A stretch of 64,000 nt of DNA from Xiphydria camelus (Eukaryota; Arthropoda; Insecta; Hymenoptera; Xiphydriidae): assembly GCA_963678675.1 (NCBI GenBank), contig OY783196.1, positions 31,102,827-31,166,826 of the forward strand. The letters are read 5' to 3'. Under the pieces are notes generated by a model, which was not told the DNA's origin, made no database searches, and saw only the letters and a list, made by a program, of their open reading frames with translations. Numbering within the stretch: the stretch's first letter is position 1; each line of letters begins with the position of its first letter. Positions 1 to 11,082 of this stretch are shown here, piece after piece. Both the position numbers and the translations under genes were made by a program.

Positions 1-354
1 AGTGTATAGAGTTCGTTCGAACCTCACGTCCGACGCTTGCGCGTTTATATTATACTTGTTTTCAACACGGGGCGAAAGATGGCTGGAGGTAGGAGGCGAG
101 CGCTTCGACCGCCATCGCATTATATTATTCCAGGGACAGTCCTTAGCCGATAGACCTATCCCCCCATTCCCATCGCAACTGCGTTCCATGTGTACAGCTC
201 AACCCCGTCTGCTTTGTGTCCGACTTTGGGTAGTCTGGTACGCGAAAGTTGTATAACGGGAAAGAAAAACTTTCCGCGCAGAAAGGTCTCATTCGGGTTT
301 ACTAGGTACAGCGGGACTCTCGTCGGGCTGACGATGAGTCAATCGAATGCTTAC

Positions 355-1528
355 CGCACGTCATGTTCTCTGCACTATTCCACCACGACCACCCGTAAAT
401 GCGCGATCCCGTCGAGTTGTAGCAAAAACATCTGTAAAAAAAATCAGAACACGCGCGCGCGCGCGCGATACGAAATAAGCGATATATCAAACTACAGTGT
501 CCCCTATGCTATCCCGCACTATAGCTTGTCACGGCAGTATAGCACCGCGGTACTTTGATTTTGGACATTTTGTACGAGGATATTCGTATTGTACACTGTC
601 GCCCCTGTCTTTCTATAAATTATATACATTCCTTACTTTTGTCAAATAGAAATAATGCAACACAGGACGAAGTCATTTTATCGTTCGGAGTTATCGTTTG
701 CTTTCTTTGAACTTTTCAGCTAGTATGAGATAAAAATTACTTTGTGTGTGTATATATATAGCGTACCTGCCATTTAAAAATTCTCCTTTACATTGTACCG
801 CAGACCACGTATTATCTTCGTCGCACGCCGGCTTCCACAGATCATCACCCCAATGAGTTCCCAGACAAGTCCCTTAGAAAAGGTGTTTGGGTGAATAAAT
901 ATACGAGTTGTACCCTTCAATGTTTTGCCAAATTTCCAGACATTATTCTACTTGAAAGAAAGTAAGCTAACGTTACGATGCATAATAAGACGACTATGTA
1001 AATCTTAAGAATACAAACCTCTTTGTATTTTGCAGATTTTCTTACTGTTACATTTTAATCCAGGCATACATTGTAAGACTTCACAACTCTCATTAAGTCC
1101 TGTAAAGAATTAGCTTCCGTCAGAAAGGAAGTAGTGTAATATCGAAATTCGTAACGAATTGTGCATTTAAAAATTATACATATTTACTAACCGGCTAACT
1201 CTGTAGAATTAGTGGCTTCTGTTGTTAATATTGTCGTCAAATCGAAGCCCGATAATGTTTTTGAATCCGTTTGTGAAATTGTAAACGAATGAGTGTTCGG
1301 TGTCATTAATGCATCCGTTATTGGCACTGTTTTCAGTAAAGTTTGCGAATTAGTTTCGGAATTCGCTAACTGCGTCGTTCCCAAATCCGTAGAACCCGTC
1401 GCCTCGAGGGGGGGGTTCGTCGTTTTTATCTCTTGCGAATTAACGTCGCGTTTCGCGCAAACAAGAATAACCACAGCGAGCCACAAATACTGTAAGAATT
1501 TCAACATTTTCGCGACACTAAAATGCAC
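355..1528 (-). CDS. Secreted thyroglobulin type-1 domain protein (3' part unresolved)
   Basis: Three minus-strand exons join in phase: 1528-1192, 872-767 and 431-355. Donors are GTTAGT, GTACGC and GTAAGC; acceptors are CTAAG and TTTACAG. Exon 1 encodes a hydrophobic signal peptide (LQYLWLAVVILVCA) followed by about 80 residues rich in Ser and Thr, likely O-glycosylated. A second in-frame Met at residue 8 has a better start context. Exons 2 and 3 encode a thyroglobulin type-1 module: PACDEDNTWSAVQCKG, then CFCYNS, then a GWSWWNSAENMTC segment. This module is known from protease inhibitors and extracellular matrix proteins. The C-terminal end is not settled. Reading through the exon 3 donor gives a stop at 302-304, while splicing to an acceptor nearer the left edge would add more residues or leave the window. 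The module call is firm; the function is unknown. Confidence 0.72.
452..467. repeat. (CG)8 dinucleotide run
   Basis: Alternating CG run lying in the minus-strand intron just before the acceptor of the third exon of the thyroglobulin-domain gene. It may vary in length between individuals. Confidence 0.8.
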
Positions 1529-3429
1529 AACACTTTTCTAACGTCCTGTACTTGTATCTATGCCATTTCTAACAACAACTGATAAATAACAACGAAAGAA
1601 ATCGATGGGAGACTCATCGGGAAACATTGTATAGCGCAAATAGAGTCTCGTATCTTATCAAGCAATAACGATCTTATCGATGAGCTGATTATCGGTGGAA
1701 AATCCAAGTACAGTTCAATAGCGAATAAATTGAAAAATATGCGTGTAGCGACCGCATATGTTTTACGGACTTCTATGCTTAATTGAAAAAAGAAATTAAT
1801 CGGTGATATCGTCATTTCCTGACGCACTCAAGCGTATGCAATTTCTTTATGCGCTAATACACCGACCCGTGATTGAGTTTACCAGCGGAAATCAATTACA
1901 TAACGTGACAAGATTAGTTTTGTAGTTTTCGCAGGTTCTATGTACTAGGTACGTATAGTAGATTGCATGGAATAACAGAAGAACGAATAGCTTTATACAT
2001 ATTTGATCGATTCGAACTGGTTCAAGTTTCTATGATTTCTGACTAGTATTCTCTACATGAAAAATGCGTTAGGTTTTATTGCCGACGCACTTATTAATAG
2101 CTTCAAAGTATCGAGGAATAATGACCGTAAGTTCTGCAATGGATTTCATTCCAAGGCGCAGTGGTTGGGGACATTTCTTGGAAGTTCTAAGCGCACTATA
2201 CTTTATTGCCTCTCATGTTCTGGAGGAGAGGCTTGAGAACAATGAAGGCCTAAGCGGAAAGGTTTGGTGGAGAAGTTGGAGGGCTCGCCTTCTAGACATT
2301 CTCGATTTGTTTACCCTGAAACTTTATCATCTAGCAAAAAAAAATCGTGAACATGCCCATTGTATTAGAAGCTCCGCGGAATTATCCGAATAGCAAAACA
2401 TTCGGTAATTCCACAAAATAATATGTATAAATACATATGTATACTCTTGGAAATCAAATGTGTAATATGTCAACTTGCATACCGGATCATGAATATCTTT
2501 CCTCAATGTGCTAGAGCAATATTAAATGATATCCATATGTACCTACGTCATAGGTATAGGATATGCATACATGTACTTATTGTAAACGTAGGTACATTCG
2601 AGAAATCAGAATTTAAATAAGAGACCTCCCATAACGGAACCTTTTGTTGCACCTTATCGTTACATCTAGAAATGCATAACGGTGAATATAGGAACCTGAT
2701 ATACAGACACACCTGTAGATCGCAAATGATGTAATATTGAATTTAATGCACATATACTTCCATGGGGCTTGCAGCGTTTTTATCGGGATGTCGCGTAAAA
2801 CAAGATAAAGAAATACATATATTAGGAATATGTACGCGAGGATGCGAAATATAAGTAAAAATTATAATTTTATTTTGGCTCGTGTAGAAATTTAGTCGAA
2901 ATAGAAACTAGTTCCCAAGGATACTTTAGGCATAGACATATGGTATAATCAGTCCTTCAAATTTGCAGTCATCTACACGCGGATTCGTTTTATTAATAAT
3001 GAAAGGAGAAAATATAATGGCTAAACGAATCGAGCTGCGAAATATCGAGGAAGTAGAAACTATAGTTGGGTTCGGCGGCTTGATGAAGAACTACCGAGAC
3101 ACCGCTGCAGAAAAGAAGGTAGTCACTTGCATATTTTTCGCTGCATTAGCGCTCCTTCATCGCAAAGAACACTCATAACATGTGCTTCATTGCTCCGTTC
3201 CCTCCGTTCAAAGGGTTCAAAGCTATAGTCCGTTATGGGTGGAGGGGAGCTCGTTTTATAATGCCATTCGATTTCTTATTAGTGGTTTCCTTCAGAGCAA
3301 ATCAATATTCCAGAGGAATAACCAATGAGAAGTGATTTATACCAAGAGCGGTGGCTCCACCTATGTATATGAATCCCCCACCACACTGTCACACGACGCT
3401 TCCATTTTAACAAACGAAGGCGCAGCCGA
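1529..3429. other. Intergenic, A+T-rich, no gene recognised
   Basis: This interval lies between the divergent thyroglobulin-domain gene (minus) and the Argonaute gene (plus), so it should hold the promoter of the former. The longest open frame (2079-2393, plus) has no recognisable domain, no supported splice signals and the composition of random A+T-rich DNA. I see no RNA gene. Confidence 0.5.
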
Positions 3430-3534
3430 AGTTGGTATTCGTGGACTGACGAGCTGCTCGTAGGTTGCGTACTGGCACGTTTGGCCATTATCGTCGCGTC
3501 CATTACCCGGAAGAGCGTGATACCGAGACTCGAG
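3430..3534 (+). promoter_or_regulatory. Candidate 5' untranslated exon of the PIWI gene with a GC donor
   Basis: The first coding exon of the PIWI gene is preceded by a clear acceptor (TTTCTCCAG, ending at 4693), so an upstream untranslated exon must exist. The sequence CGAG|GCAAGT at 3531-3540 matches exactly the known consensus of GC-AG introns. No comparably strong GT donor was noticed nearby. Exon start and promoter are not determined; this is inference. Confidence 0.3.
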
Positions 3535-4026
3535 GCAAGTATAACAATTTTATATGTGAAATCTGTTCTTTCGTGCGTAGCTATTCGAAGGAGGATGTTC
3601 TCCTAATAATTATCTTTCTGAAAATACGTAAAAAAAGCAACACTTGTTGAAAAGATAAGAGAATAGGAAGGTACGCCTTGTAATGAGATTCCACGCCATC
3701 ATTGAAATATCTCTTGCAAAACATTGTTGCGAATAAACGACGCGTATCGAACGAAACACGTGCTTCCAAGTAAATAGTATTTCGGAATAAAGTTTGTAAA
3801 TACGTGTCCATTACCACTATTTCCTCGCGAATCTTGTAACGGTCTTTCTGTTTCTTGCGGCTTTGTTATAGACGGGAAGGCACCATGCGCGACCTTGATA
3901 GTGTTCAAATATTTTTTTATTCATCGTATGGATTTAACTCCGAATTTTTAAAATTATTTATTTAACAACTTTGATTCCGTAATTTTTCCGGAATTCGAGG
4001 CTATATTGTAAAAACTGGCTATACAT

Positions 4027-4125
4027 TTATGATTCAAAGTATTGTCCATCCCTGGCCACTACTTTCTCCCATCTTTTCGGCAGCGTACGGATCCCGTGTT
4101 GAAAAAACTGGTTACTTTTGAAGTG
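4027..4125 (-). mobile_element. Relic of a mariner-type transposase C-terminus
   Basis: On the minus strand a short frame reads NQFFQHGIRTLPKRWEKV and then VARDGQYFES before a stop at 4029-4027. This is the typical last segment of mariner-family transposases ('ffxxGIrxLPxRWxKvvxxdGqYF'). No catalytic DDD/E region or paired terminal repeats were found around it, so only the 3' end of a copy remains, probably within the 5' untranslated intron of the PIWI gene. Other Tc1/mariner subgroups share this ending, so the exact clade is open. Confidence 0.7.
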
Positions 4126-4711
4126 AAGGGCAGAAGCAAAGTTGTACATCTCTAATATTTATTTCTTGTATATTTAAATACTGTATTCGTAACTCATTGT
4201 TATTTTACAAAAGGTTTTTTTTTAACTAAATCTTAATTCTTGAAACTGCTTGTTGGTATATTATTAAATGCAAAAATTTGTTTCTATCAATTGACAATGA
4301 GACTTGTTTGTAGCCTATGATATTTTTCTCAGGTGATCATATTTAAGGCTGGTTAATAAGATTGGTTTAGTTGAATATTGGCTAATTAAATAACTGAAAT
4401 AAATTGAAATTTAGATTTGCAAAAAATGTCAAGCCCTCTATCCTACTTTAGGGTTGTTATATTTGGCAGTTACGAGTTACGAGCATTATATATTTTGGAG
4501 TTGTTTACCTCTCTGCTACACTATTGTATTTTTACGTACGCGTAGGTATGAAGTAGAAAATTCTCATGTATCACAGATATGGGTAAATAGGATTAAACTG
4601 TTATTAAGGAGTGGAAAGTGAGATTTATAACTGATAATTTTATAGAGAGATGTTACGGGGAGCTTTAAAATATTTTTTCTGTCATTTCTCCAGGTGAAGT
4701 GAAACGTCAAT

Positions 4712-7700
4712 ATGGCAGAGAAACCATGGGGGAGGAGCCGTGGCAGAAGTAGCAGGGAGCAACAGCAGCAGCAGCAGCCAGGTGCTCCACCGGTTCAAGG
4801 AGCATGGGCTCGCCGACCGGGACCACCTACGGAACCTCTGCCTCATGCTGGAGTGCCATATGCACGTCCCGGTACATCTCAACAGGTAATTATGAAAAAT
4901 GGAAAAAATTCGTCAAGAATTAAAAATTGTTCGGTTTATTAAGGCCTTTGATGCTTTCACTCAGCTAAGCCCTATGTTCTTCCTGCCTTTTGAGAAGCTG
5001 GATATGTTTATTTCCCTTTGCACTTGATGTGGCAACTCCAGTTGCACTGAGCGGCAATGCTTTTTTACACTGTTAAGGATTTGTAAATTTGCTATACATT
5101 TTTTATACAAAAGTATTATAAAATTGCAAGTCAAACGTAGTAACTTAATTTTTTGTAATTTTCAAAGGAATCTTAAAGTTTCAAAGGAATTTTACAGTCT
5201 GCTGGAAAGATGCTTCAATTTTGGTACATTTAAGATGATTTTTTTGGTAAACTTGAATCAAATCTGTAGTAAATATAACTGTTTTAATCGCGTATGGTAA
5301 TTTTAATGGATAAATTTGTATGATAAAAACTTCGCAACACAAATTTTAATCAGTTAACTATTTGGACCTCTTTGGAAAATGCGTACCTAAACTGCGTCGC
5401 ACAAATTTAGCGATGAGTACAGGATCTTTAATCCCAAGCACAACAGATTTGAATTTCCCTGATATTTGATTTCGGTAGTGTGTGTACGGTGCTCAAGTCA
5501 TTTATAGTTAGAGTTGGCTTTAGAAGAGTGCTCTGACTATAGGTTCGTTCCAACCAGCGTCAGAAACAGTTTCTTACAGTCAGGATTCTGCGCACTAACT
5601 TAAATGTGTTCCATTTAAAGCTAGTGCGCAGAATCCTGACTGTAAGAAACTGTTTTTGATGCTGGTTGGAACGAACCTTATAAATGACTCGAGCACCGTC
5701 CGCACACTACCAAGATCAAATGTCAGGGAAATTCAAATCTGTTGGGCTTGGGATTAAAGATCCTGTATACTCGTCAAACACAGAGTATGTCTAACATGGA
5801 ATTAAGTTGTAATGAAATTATTTTTATTTTTTAATTTCATAACTCATATTTATTTATTTAAATTAACATAAATATTTTGCATAGGAAGGAAAAAAACAAG
5901 AAAAATCAATTTCTTAATTTAATTTGGTGTTAGCGAATGGTATTGAGCAAAGCATGGTACAGCGCATAATGGAACTGCGCAAGTTGAATACCAATATCGC
6001 GATTCTTTCCGAATATTATTTTTAAAACAATGTATATATCTTCGTATAGGATTAGCTTTTGAAGTTGAGGGTACATATTCCGAGAAATGTTTCCCGATTA
6101 GACGGGTAGAGTCAGTTTTAGCTCGTCGACTTACTGTTGGTGTTACACTCTGAATTGGATATGATGTAATTGTTCAATGCATTCCAATAATAAAATAGAC
6201 ACAAAAATATGCAGGGAAATATCTTAGCAGATAGGTAGTCCACAACTCAATTTGGATGATCCTTACAACTCGAATTCATTTTGCACTTTTTCGTGACGAG
6301 TATACGCGTCATAAACAGTTAACTGGTTAAGAAATCCGTAAGTTACAAAGTCTCCGTGTCCTACTTTGGTATAAATAACTATTAAAACCGGCAGAAATAA
6401 CAAAGTTCCTACTACAAAATCTTTTCACAGTGTATATTAGATTTTCGCGAAATTCGCGAAATCGCCTCGAGTTGCTAGTTCGCCCATGCGAAAAAGGCCT
6501 GGAGTGCAAAGGGTTAAATTGTCTTATGGACAACTATAAAAAGTTGTATATAACAGTATTATATTCATTTATGCTTTAGAGCGTTGGACGTGCAAGTGTG
6601 CACAGTGGAGTGAGAGGTGATTCAGGATCCGGAGACCAAGCTATGGCTGTGGTTGCTCCTCCCATTGGTAAGGTTCATTCTTATTGAATTAATTTACGCT
6701 TAACAGATTATAAATAAACATTTCATTGCAACAGGTGCAGGGGGTGATGCAGGATCTGTAGGACGAGGTGGAATGAGAGGAAATCGACGTATAGTACCTG
6801 CAGATTTATTAATAACAAGACCCAAACATCTTAAAACGAAAAAGGGTTAGTTCATAAATAATTATATGTGACTTGGCAAATATTTACCTCCGAATGATAA
6901 AAATGAATTATTAGTCAACTTAATTGGTTCCATGTTGTATAGTTTGTTTTTTAAACAATTAATAACCAATAATAGTATTGTGTGTCATTTAATATAATTA
7001 ATCATTATTTCCAGGTGTGACCGGTACTCCAGTTAGGCTGATGGCTAACTATTTTAAAGTTCTTAATACTCCGGATTGGTGCCTCCATCAGTACAGGGTC
7101 GATCTCTCACCAGACGAAGACAGAACGCCCGTTCGTAAGGGACTTGTGAGGCTGCATAAGAATATTTTGGGAGCATACATTTTCGACGGAACTGTACTTT
7201 ACACCAGCAACCGTTTGCCGCAGGTATTTTACATAAATTTATGATTAGTGCTATGAATTCTCTCAATTCTGTCCCATTTTGTTTGAACTTATTTCTTTCT
7301 TGCAATCTTACTTAATCTTCAAACCATTTCTTTTTAGCCGTTAGAACTTTTCTCAAAGAGACAATCAGATAATCAAGATATCAGAGTAACCATTCGCCAG
7401 GTTGGTGATTTGGTTAAAGGAGATCATCATTATCTGCAGTTTTTCAATATCATCATGCGGAAGTGTTTGGACCACTTACAGCTTCAGCTTGTTGGCCGTA
7501 ACTACTTTGATGCCCGTAATAAGGTGCAGTTATAAACATATATTTTTACGTCGTATAATAGTTTATCATTGTTATATTGCTATTGTTATAAGGGGCATTC
7601 ATGGGTGTCACAGGGAACTACTGCGCATGAAGTATGCACTTCATATGTTAATTTTGTTTTAATTGCATTTCAGGTTGAAGTCCGAGAGTACAGATTAGAG

Positions 7701-10146
7701 CTGTGGCCGGGGTACCTGACCTCAATAAGGCAGCACGAGAACGGTATACTTATGTGCTCTGAAATAATGCATAAAGTGATGCGTCAACAGACTGTGTTGG
7801 CTCTTTTGTATGACATTTACGAGCATTATCGAAACGATTACAAGGTAAGGGTTCTTATTTGAAGTCGTATTAAAATGGTTTAATAAGTGAGAAAACCAAA
7901 TTATTTTTTTTGTTCAGTCACATCAGGATATGTTTGATTGAAGATTAATTCAAACTTCGTCTTTCAGGGAAGGTTCAGCGCTCAAATCATCGGACTTGTA
8001 GTCCTTACAGATTACAACAACAACACATATCGCATAGATGATGTCGACTATGACGTCACTCCCATGTCTACGTTCAAGCTGCGCAATGGAGAAGATATAA
8101 GCTACAAACAATATTATCAAACGAAATACCAGATAACTATTCGTGATGACCGCCAGCCCATGTTGGTGTCGAGATCCAAACCACGCGATCGACGTGCAGG
8201 GCAAGCAGAACTTGTCTACTTGGTTCCGGAGTTGTGTCGAACAACGGGTATGTTTTAGTTTAACACTTCAAGTCGAATCTACTTGATCATTGCTTAGAAA
8301 TTACTCATTATGTATCGTTTAACAGGGTTGACTGACGAAATGCGGAATGATTTCCACTTGATGAGGGCTTTGGCCACACACACGCGCGTCGGTCCTGACG
8401 TTCGCATTCAAAAGCTGCTCTCGTTCAATAGACGTTTGCGTTCCGAACCTAAAGTAATGACGGAATTTAGGGAGTGGAACTTGGAATTGGAGGACAAACT
8501 GCTCGAAGTTCCCGGACGCACATTGCAGCCGGAAAGGATAATATTCGGTCGCAACGAAAGAGTTACAACAGACCAGAAGGCAGATTGGACCAAACAGATG
8601 CGCACTCAACAAATGCTCGTGAACGGCGAGCTTCACAGCTGGACGTTGGTTTGCGTCAATCGTATGAGGCGCGATGTGGAGGTAATTTCCAAGTATTAAT
8701 TTACTTCATTAAGGGCCGGTTTTACCAACACGGTATAAACGCGGTATAGCGCTATACTGAGAATATATAACCATAAGGCTTATTGCTGGTTATTCTTAGT
8801 ATAGCGCTATACCGCGTTTATACCGTGTTGGTAAAACCGGCCCTAAATAGACTAATATCGAGGTATATGTGAACACTCGTTTTTATTTCATAACTTATTG
8901 CAGTCATTCGTTCGCCTTTTGCAAAGAACTGGAGGTGGTATGAGATTCAACATAGCACAGCCGCGCATTATAGATATCCAGGATGATCGTTCTGGAACAT
9001 ACACCGAGGTTCTTGAGAATATCGCGAGCAGATACAGCCCACAGCTGATTTTTTGCGTCGTCTCTAATAATCGCTCCGATCGTTATTCCGCGATTAAGAA
9101 GAAGTGCTGCGTAGATCGACCAATTCCGACTCAAGTATTCCTCGCGAAGAATTTGAACAGTAAAGGAACTATGAGCATTGCCACGAAAGTCGCAATTCAG
9201 ATGAATTGTAAAATCGGCGGAGCTCCATGGTCCGTGGAAATTCCTTCGCCTGGCCTGATGGTAGTAGGATATGATGTGTGCCATGACACGAAGACTAGAG
9301 GCCGTGATTTTGGTGAGTAAAACAATTACAATTCTAAATAGTTTGTTTTTTTTTATTTAGCAGTATCGTTGACGGACAGCCCCTATTTCAATGTTTGTTG
9401 TGTTTGATCAAAGCTTCACTTTACTTCTTATGCAAAACGACACTTGTTTTTCATATACTGAATTTCTAATGCTCCTTACTAATTCTGCGTCACCTTTTAC
9501 AGGAGCAATGGTCGCCTCCTTGGATAAGTATTTCAGTAGATACTATAGTGCTGTAAGTGCGCACACCACCGGCGAGGAACTATCGAACGACCTGTCGATG
9601 AATCTGATCAAAGCTTTGCAAAAGTACAAAGAGATCAATGAGGCCTTACCATCTCGTATCATACTATACCGAGACGGCGTTGGGGAGGGACAGGTCTCGT
9701 ACGTGTACGAGTATGAAGTAGAGCTGCTGAAAACGAAGCTTGCTGAACTTTACGGAAGCCCGGAAAATGTCAAATTGGCAGTAATTGTGGTGACTAAGCG
9801 CATCAATACTCGCCTCTTCATGGGCAAGAGCAATCCTCCACCAGGAACAGTCGTAGATGACGTGATCACGAATCCAGTTAAATACGACTTCTTCATTGTA
9901 TCCCAGTCGGTCAACCAAGGAACTGTCTCACCTACAGCGTATAGCGTCATTGCTGATACGGTCGGCTTGGATGCCGACAAGCTACAACGCATTACTTATA
10001 AGTTAACCCATATGTATTATAATTGGAGTGGAACAGTTCGTGTACCGGCCCCGTGTCAGTATGCTCACAAATTAGCATTCTTGGTATCTCAGTTCGTACA
10101 TCGTTCACCGAGTACACATTTGGAGAGCCTGTTACATTTCCTGTAA
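4712..10146 (+). CDS. PIWI-clade Argonaute protein (Piwi/Aubergine-like)
   Basis: Ten coding exons join in phase: 4712-4885, 6580-6667, 6735-6845, 7015-7223, 7338-7523, 7674-7844, 7968-8247, 8326-8681, 8904-9312 and 9503-10146, giving 875 aa, the usual family length. The N-terminus carries Arg-Gly pairs (GRSRGRSS, GRGGMRGNRR) that fit Tudor-binding dimethylarginine sites, plus a short Gln run. PAZ spans about 290-405; the MID segment at about 560-610 has the 5'-phosphate pocket signature YSAIKKKCC. The PIWI domain keeps the slicer set: D649 (GYDVCHD), E687 (TTGEELS, candidate glutamate finger), D719 (YRDGVGEGQ) and H850 (PCQYAHKLAFL). Family members bind piRNAs and cleave transposon transcripts in the germline. 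I cannot tell Piwi (nuclear) from Aubergine (cytoplasmic) by eye; Ago3 seems less likely. Introns 1 and 8 hold hairpin elements. Confidence 0.97.
5405..5778. mobile_element. Long foldback element in intron 1 of the PIWI gene
   Basis: The left arm, from the ACAGGATCTTTAATCCCAAG segment near 5419, returns as its reverse complement near 5765. Homology continues inwards through AACAGATTTGAATTTCCC and the GTGCTC...GTCATTTATA segment, then into the inner palindrome at 5541-5678. The left arm has about 35 extra bases (near 5508-5540) missing from the right. No transposase frame is present and no clear target-site duplication was seen. A transcript would fold into a hairpin of well over 100 bp. Confidence 0.85.
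5541..5678. repeat. Inner palindrome of the foldback element
   Basis: AGGTTCGTTCCAACCAGC at the left is matched by GCTGGTTGGAACGAACCT at the right. The arms are nearly perfect for about 60 bp each around a short spacer near 5608. It may be a separate MITE nested in the larger foldback: it sits at the point where the outer arms differ by an insertion. Confidence 0.85.
8713..8843. mobile_element. Palindromic MITE, PIF/Harbinger-like, in intron 8 of the PIWI gene
   Basis: This is a 131-bp near-perfect inverted repeat that starts GGGCCGGTTTTACC, ends GGTAAAACCGGCCC, and has a short central loop. It is flanked on both sides by TAA (8710-8712 and 8844-8846), matching the 3-bp TWA target duplication of PIF/Harbinger elements, whose ends often begin with G-rich/GGGCC sequence. 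It makes up more than half of a 222-bp intron. It has no coding capacity. The family assignment rests on the target site and termini only. Confidence 0.85.
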
Positions 10147-11082
10147 CTCTCACACTTGCGGGAAGTATCCGGCAGTATTTTGTACTGCTGTTTGTACAAA
10201 ATAACCAACATGCGAATATTTTATTTCATTTCTTTTTTATTTTTACGATTGACTCGAGAGATACCTTAGATATACTTTTCTTTCTTAATAATTAAGAAAG
10301 AATTAAGATTTTTGTTTGCGTTTTCTGCTTCTCAGTTTTCAAGAACGATTAATTTACTTTCATCTCATGCGCTAAACTCTGATATTAAGATATATAATGT
10401 TACCATATGTGTAAACAGTGATTCTTAAGTTGTATTGGAGCAGTAACGTATTAAATAAGTTTTCAAACATGATTTGATTTGATTTTTGTAAGGATAAAGT
10501 GCGCATTATTGCATATTCTAAAAACAAATTCCATATTATAAGAAAGAAAAGTGGTTTAATACATTTGATTACAAAAAAAGAGGTTTCCATTATATTTCCC
10601 ACATTTTACGCTTGTTGTGCTGAAACTAGTATGTAACTTGATTACAGCACTTAGCTATATCATGGTACGTTTAATTACAACTATCTACAAGGAAGACGAA
10701 AGATTTACCTTTACAATGTAATTCATAGTTTGTAGTATTCGTTTTATTTTTAAAGAGATAAGTATTCTTCTCCAGTAAGCCATAAATTATTTGGTACATT
10801 GGGTGTATTAGAGAGGCAGTTTTCACGTACACGCATACACACAACACTCAGTCTACCAGATAAATGAATCTTACAGACAATTCAGGGATCGATTTATAGA
10901 GATTTGTTTTTACAATAAAAGAAAAGGATGTTATCTACACTGTTTTACAAAATGTATTTTCTTACAGCAGAACAAAATAAACTAGCACAGTACGATGATA
11001 TTTGAAATAGGACTTCTCAATATAAAACAAAGTATAGTAGGAAACGGAGAATTCATTTTCACTGTTTCACTGAATATAATTT
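10147..11082. other. 3' untranslated and intergenic interval between convergent genes
   Basis: A+T-rich DNA between the stop codons of the PIWI gene (plus) and the SLC35F6-like gene (minus). AATAAA at 10914-10919 is a candidate plus-strand polyadenylation signal, and TTTATT near 10743 a candidate on the minus strand. The two 3' ends may therefore overlap. No gene seen. Confidence 0.5.

Noticed and set aside
2079..2393. 104-aa plus-strand open frame upstream of the PIWI gene
   Set aside because: No recognisable domain, no signal peptide and no splice evidence; length is compatible with chance.
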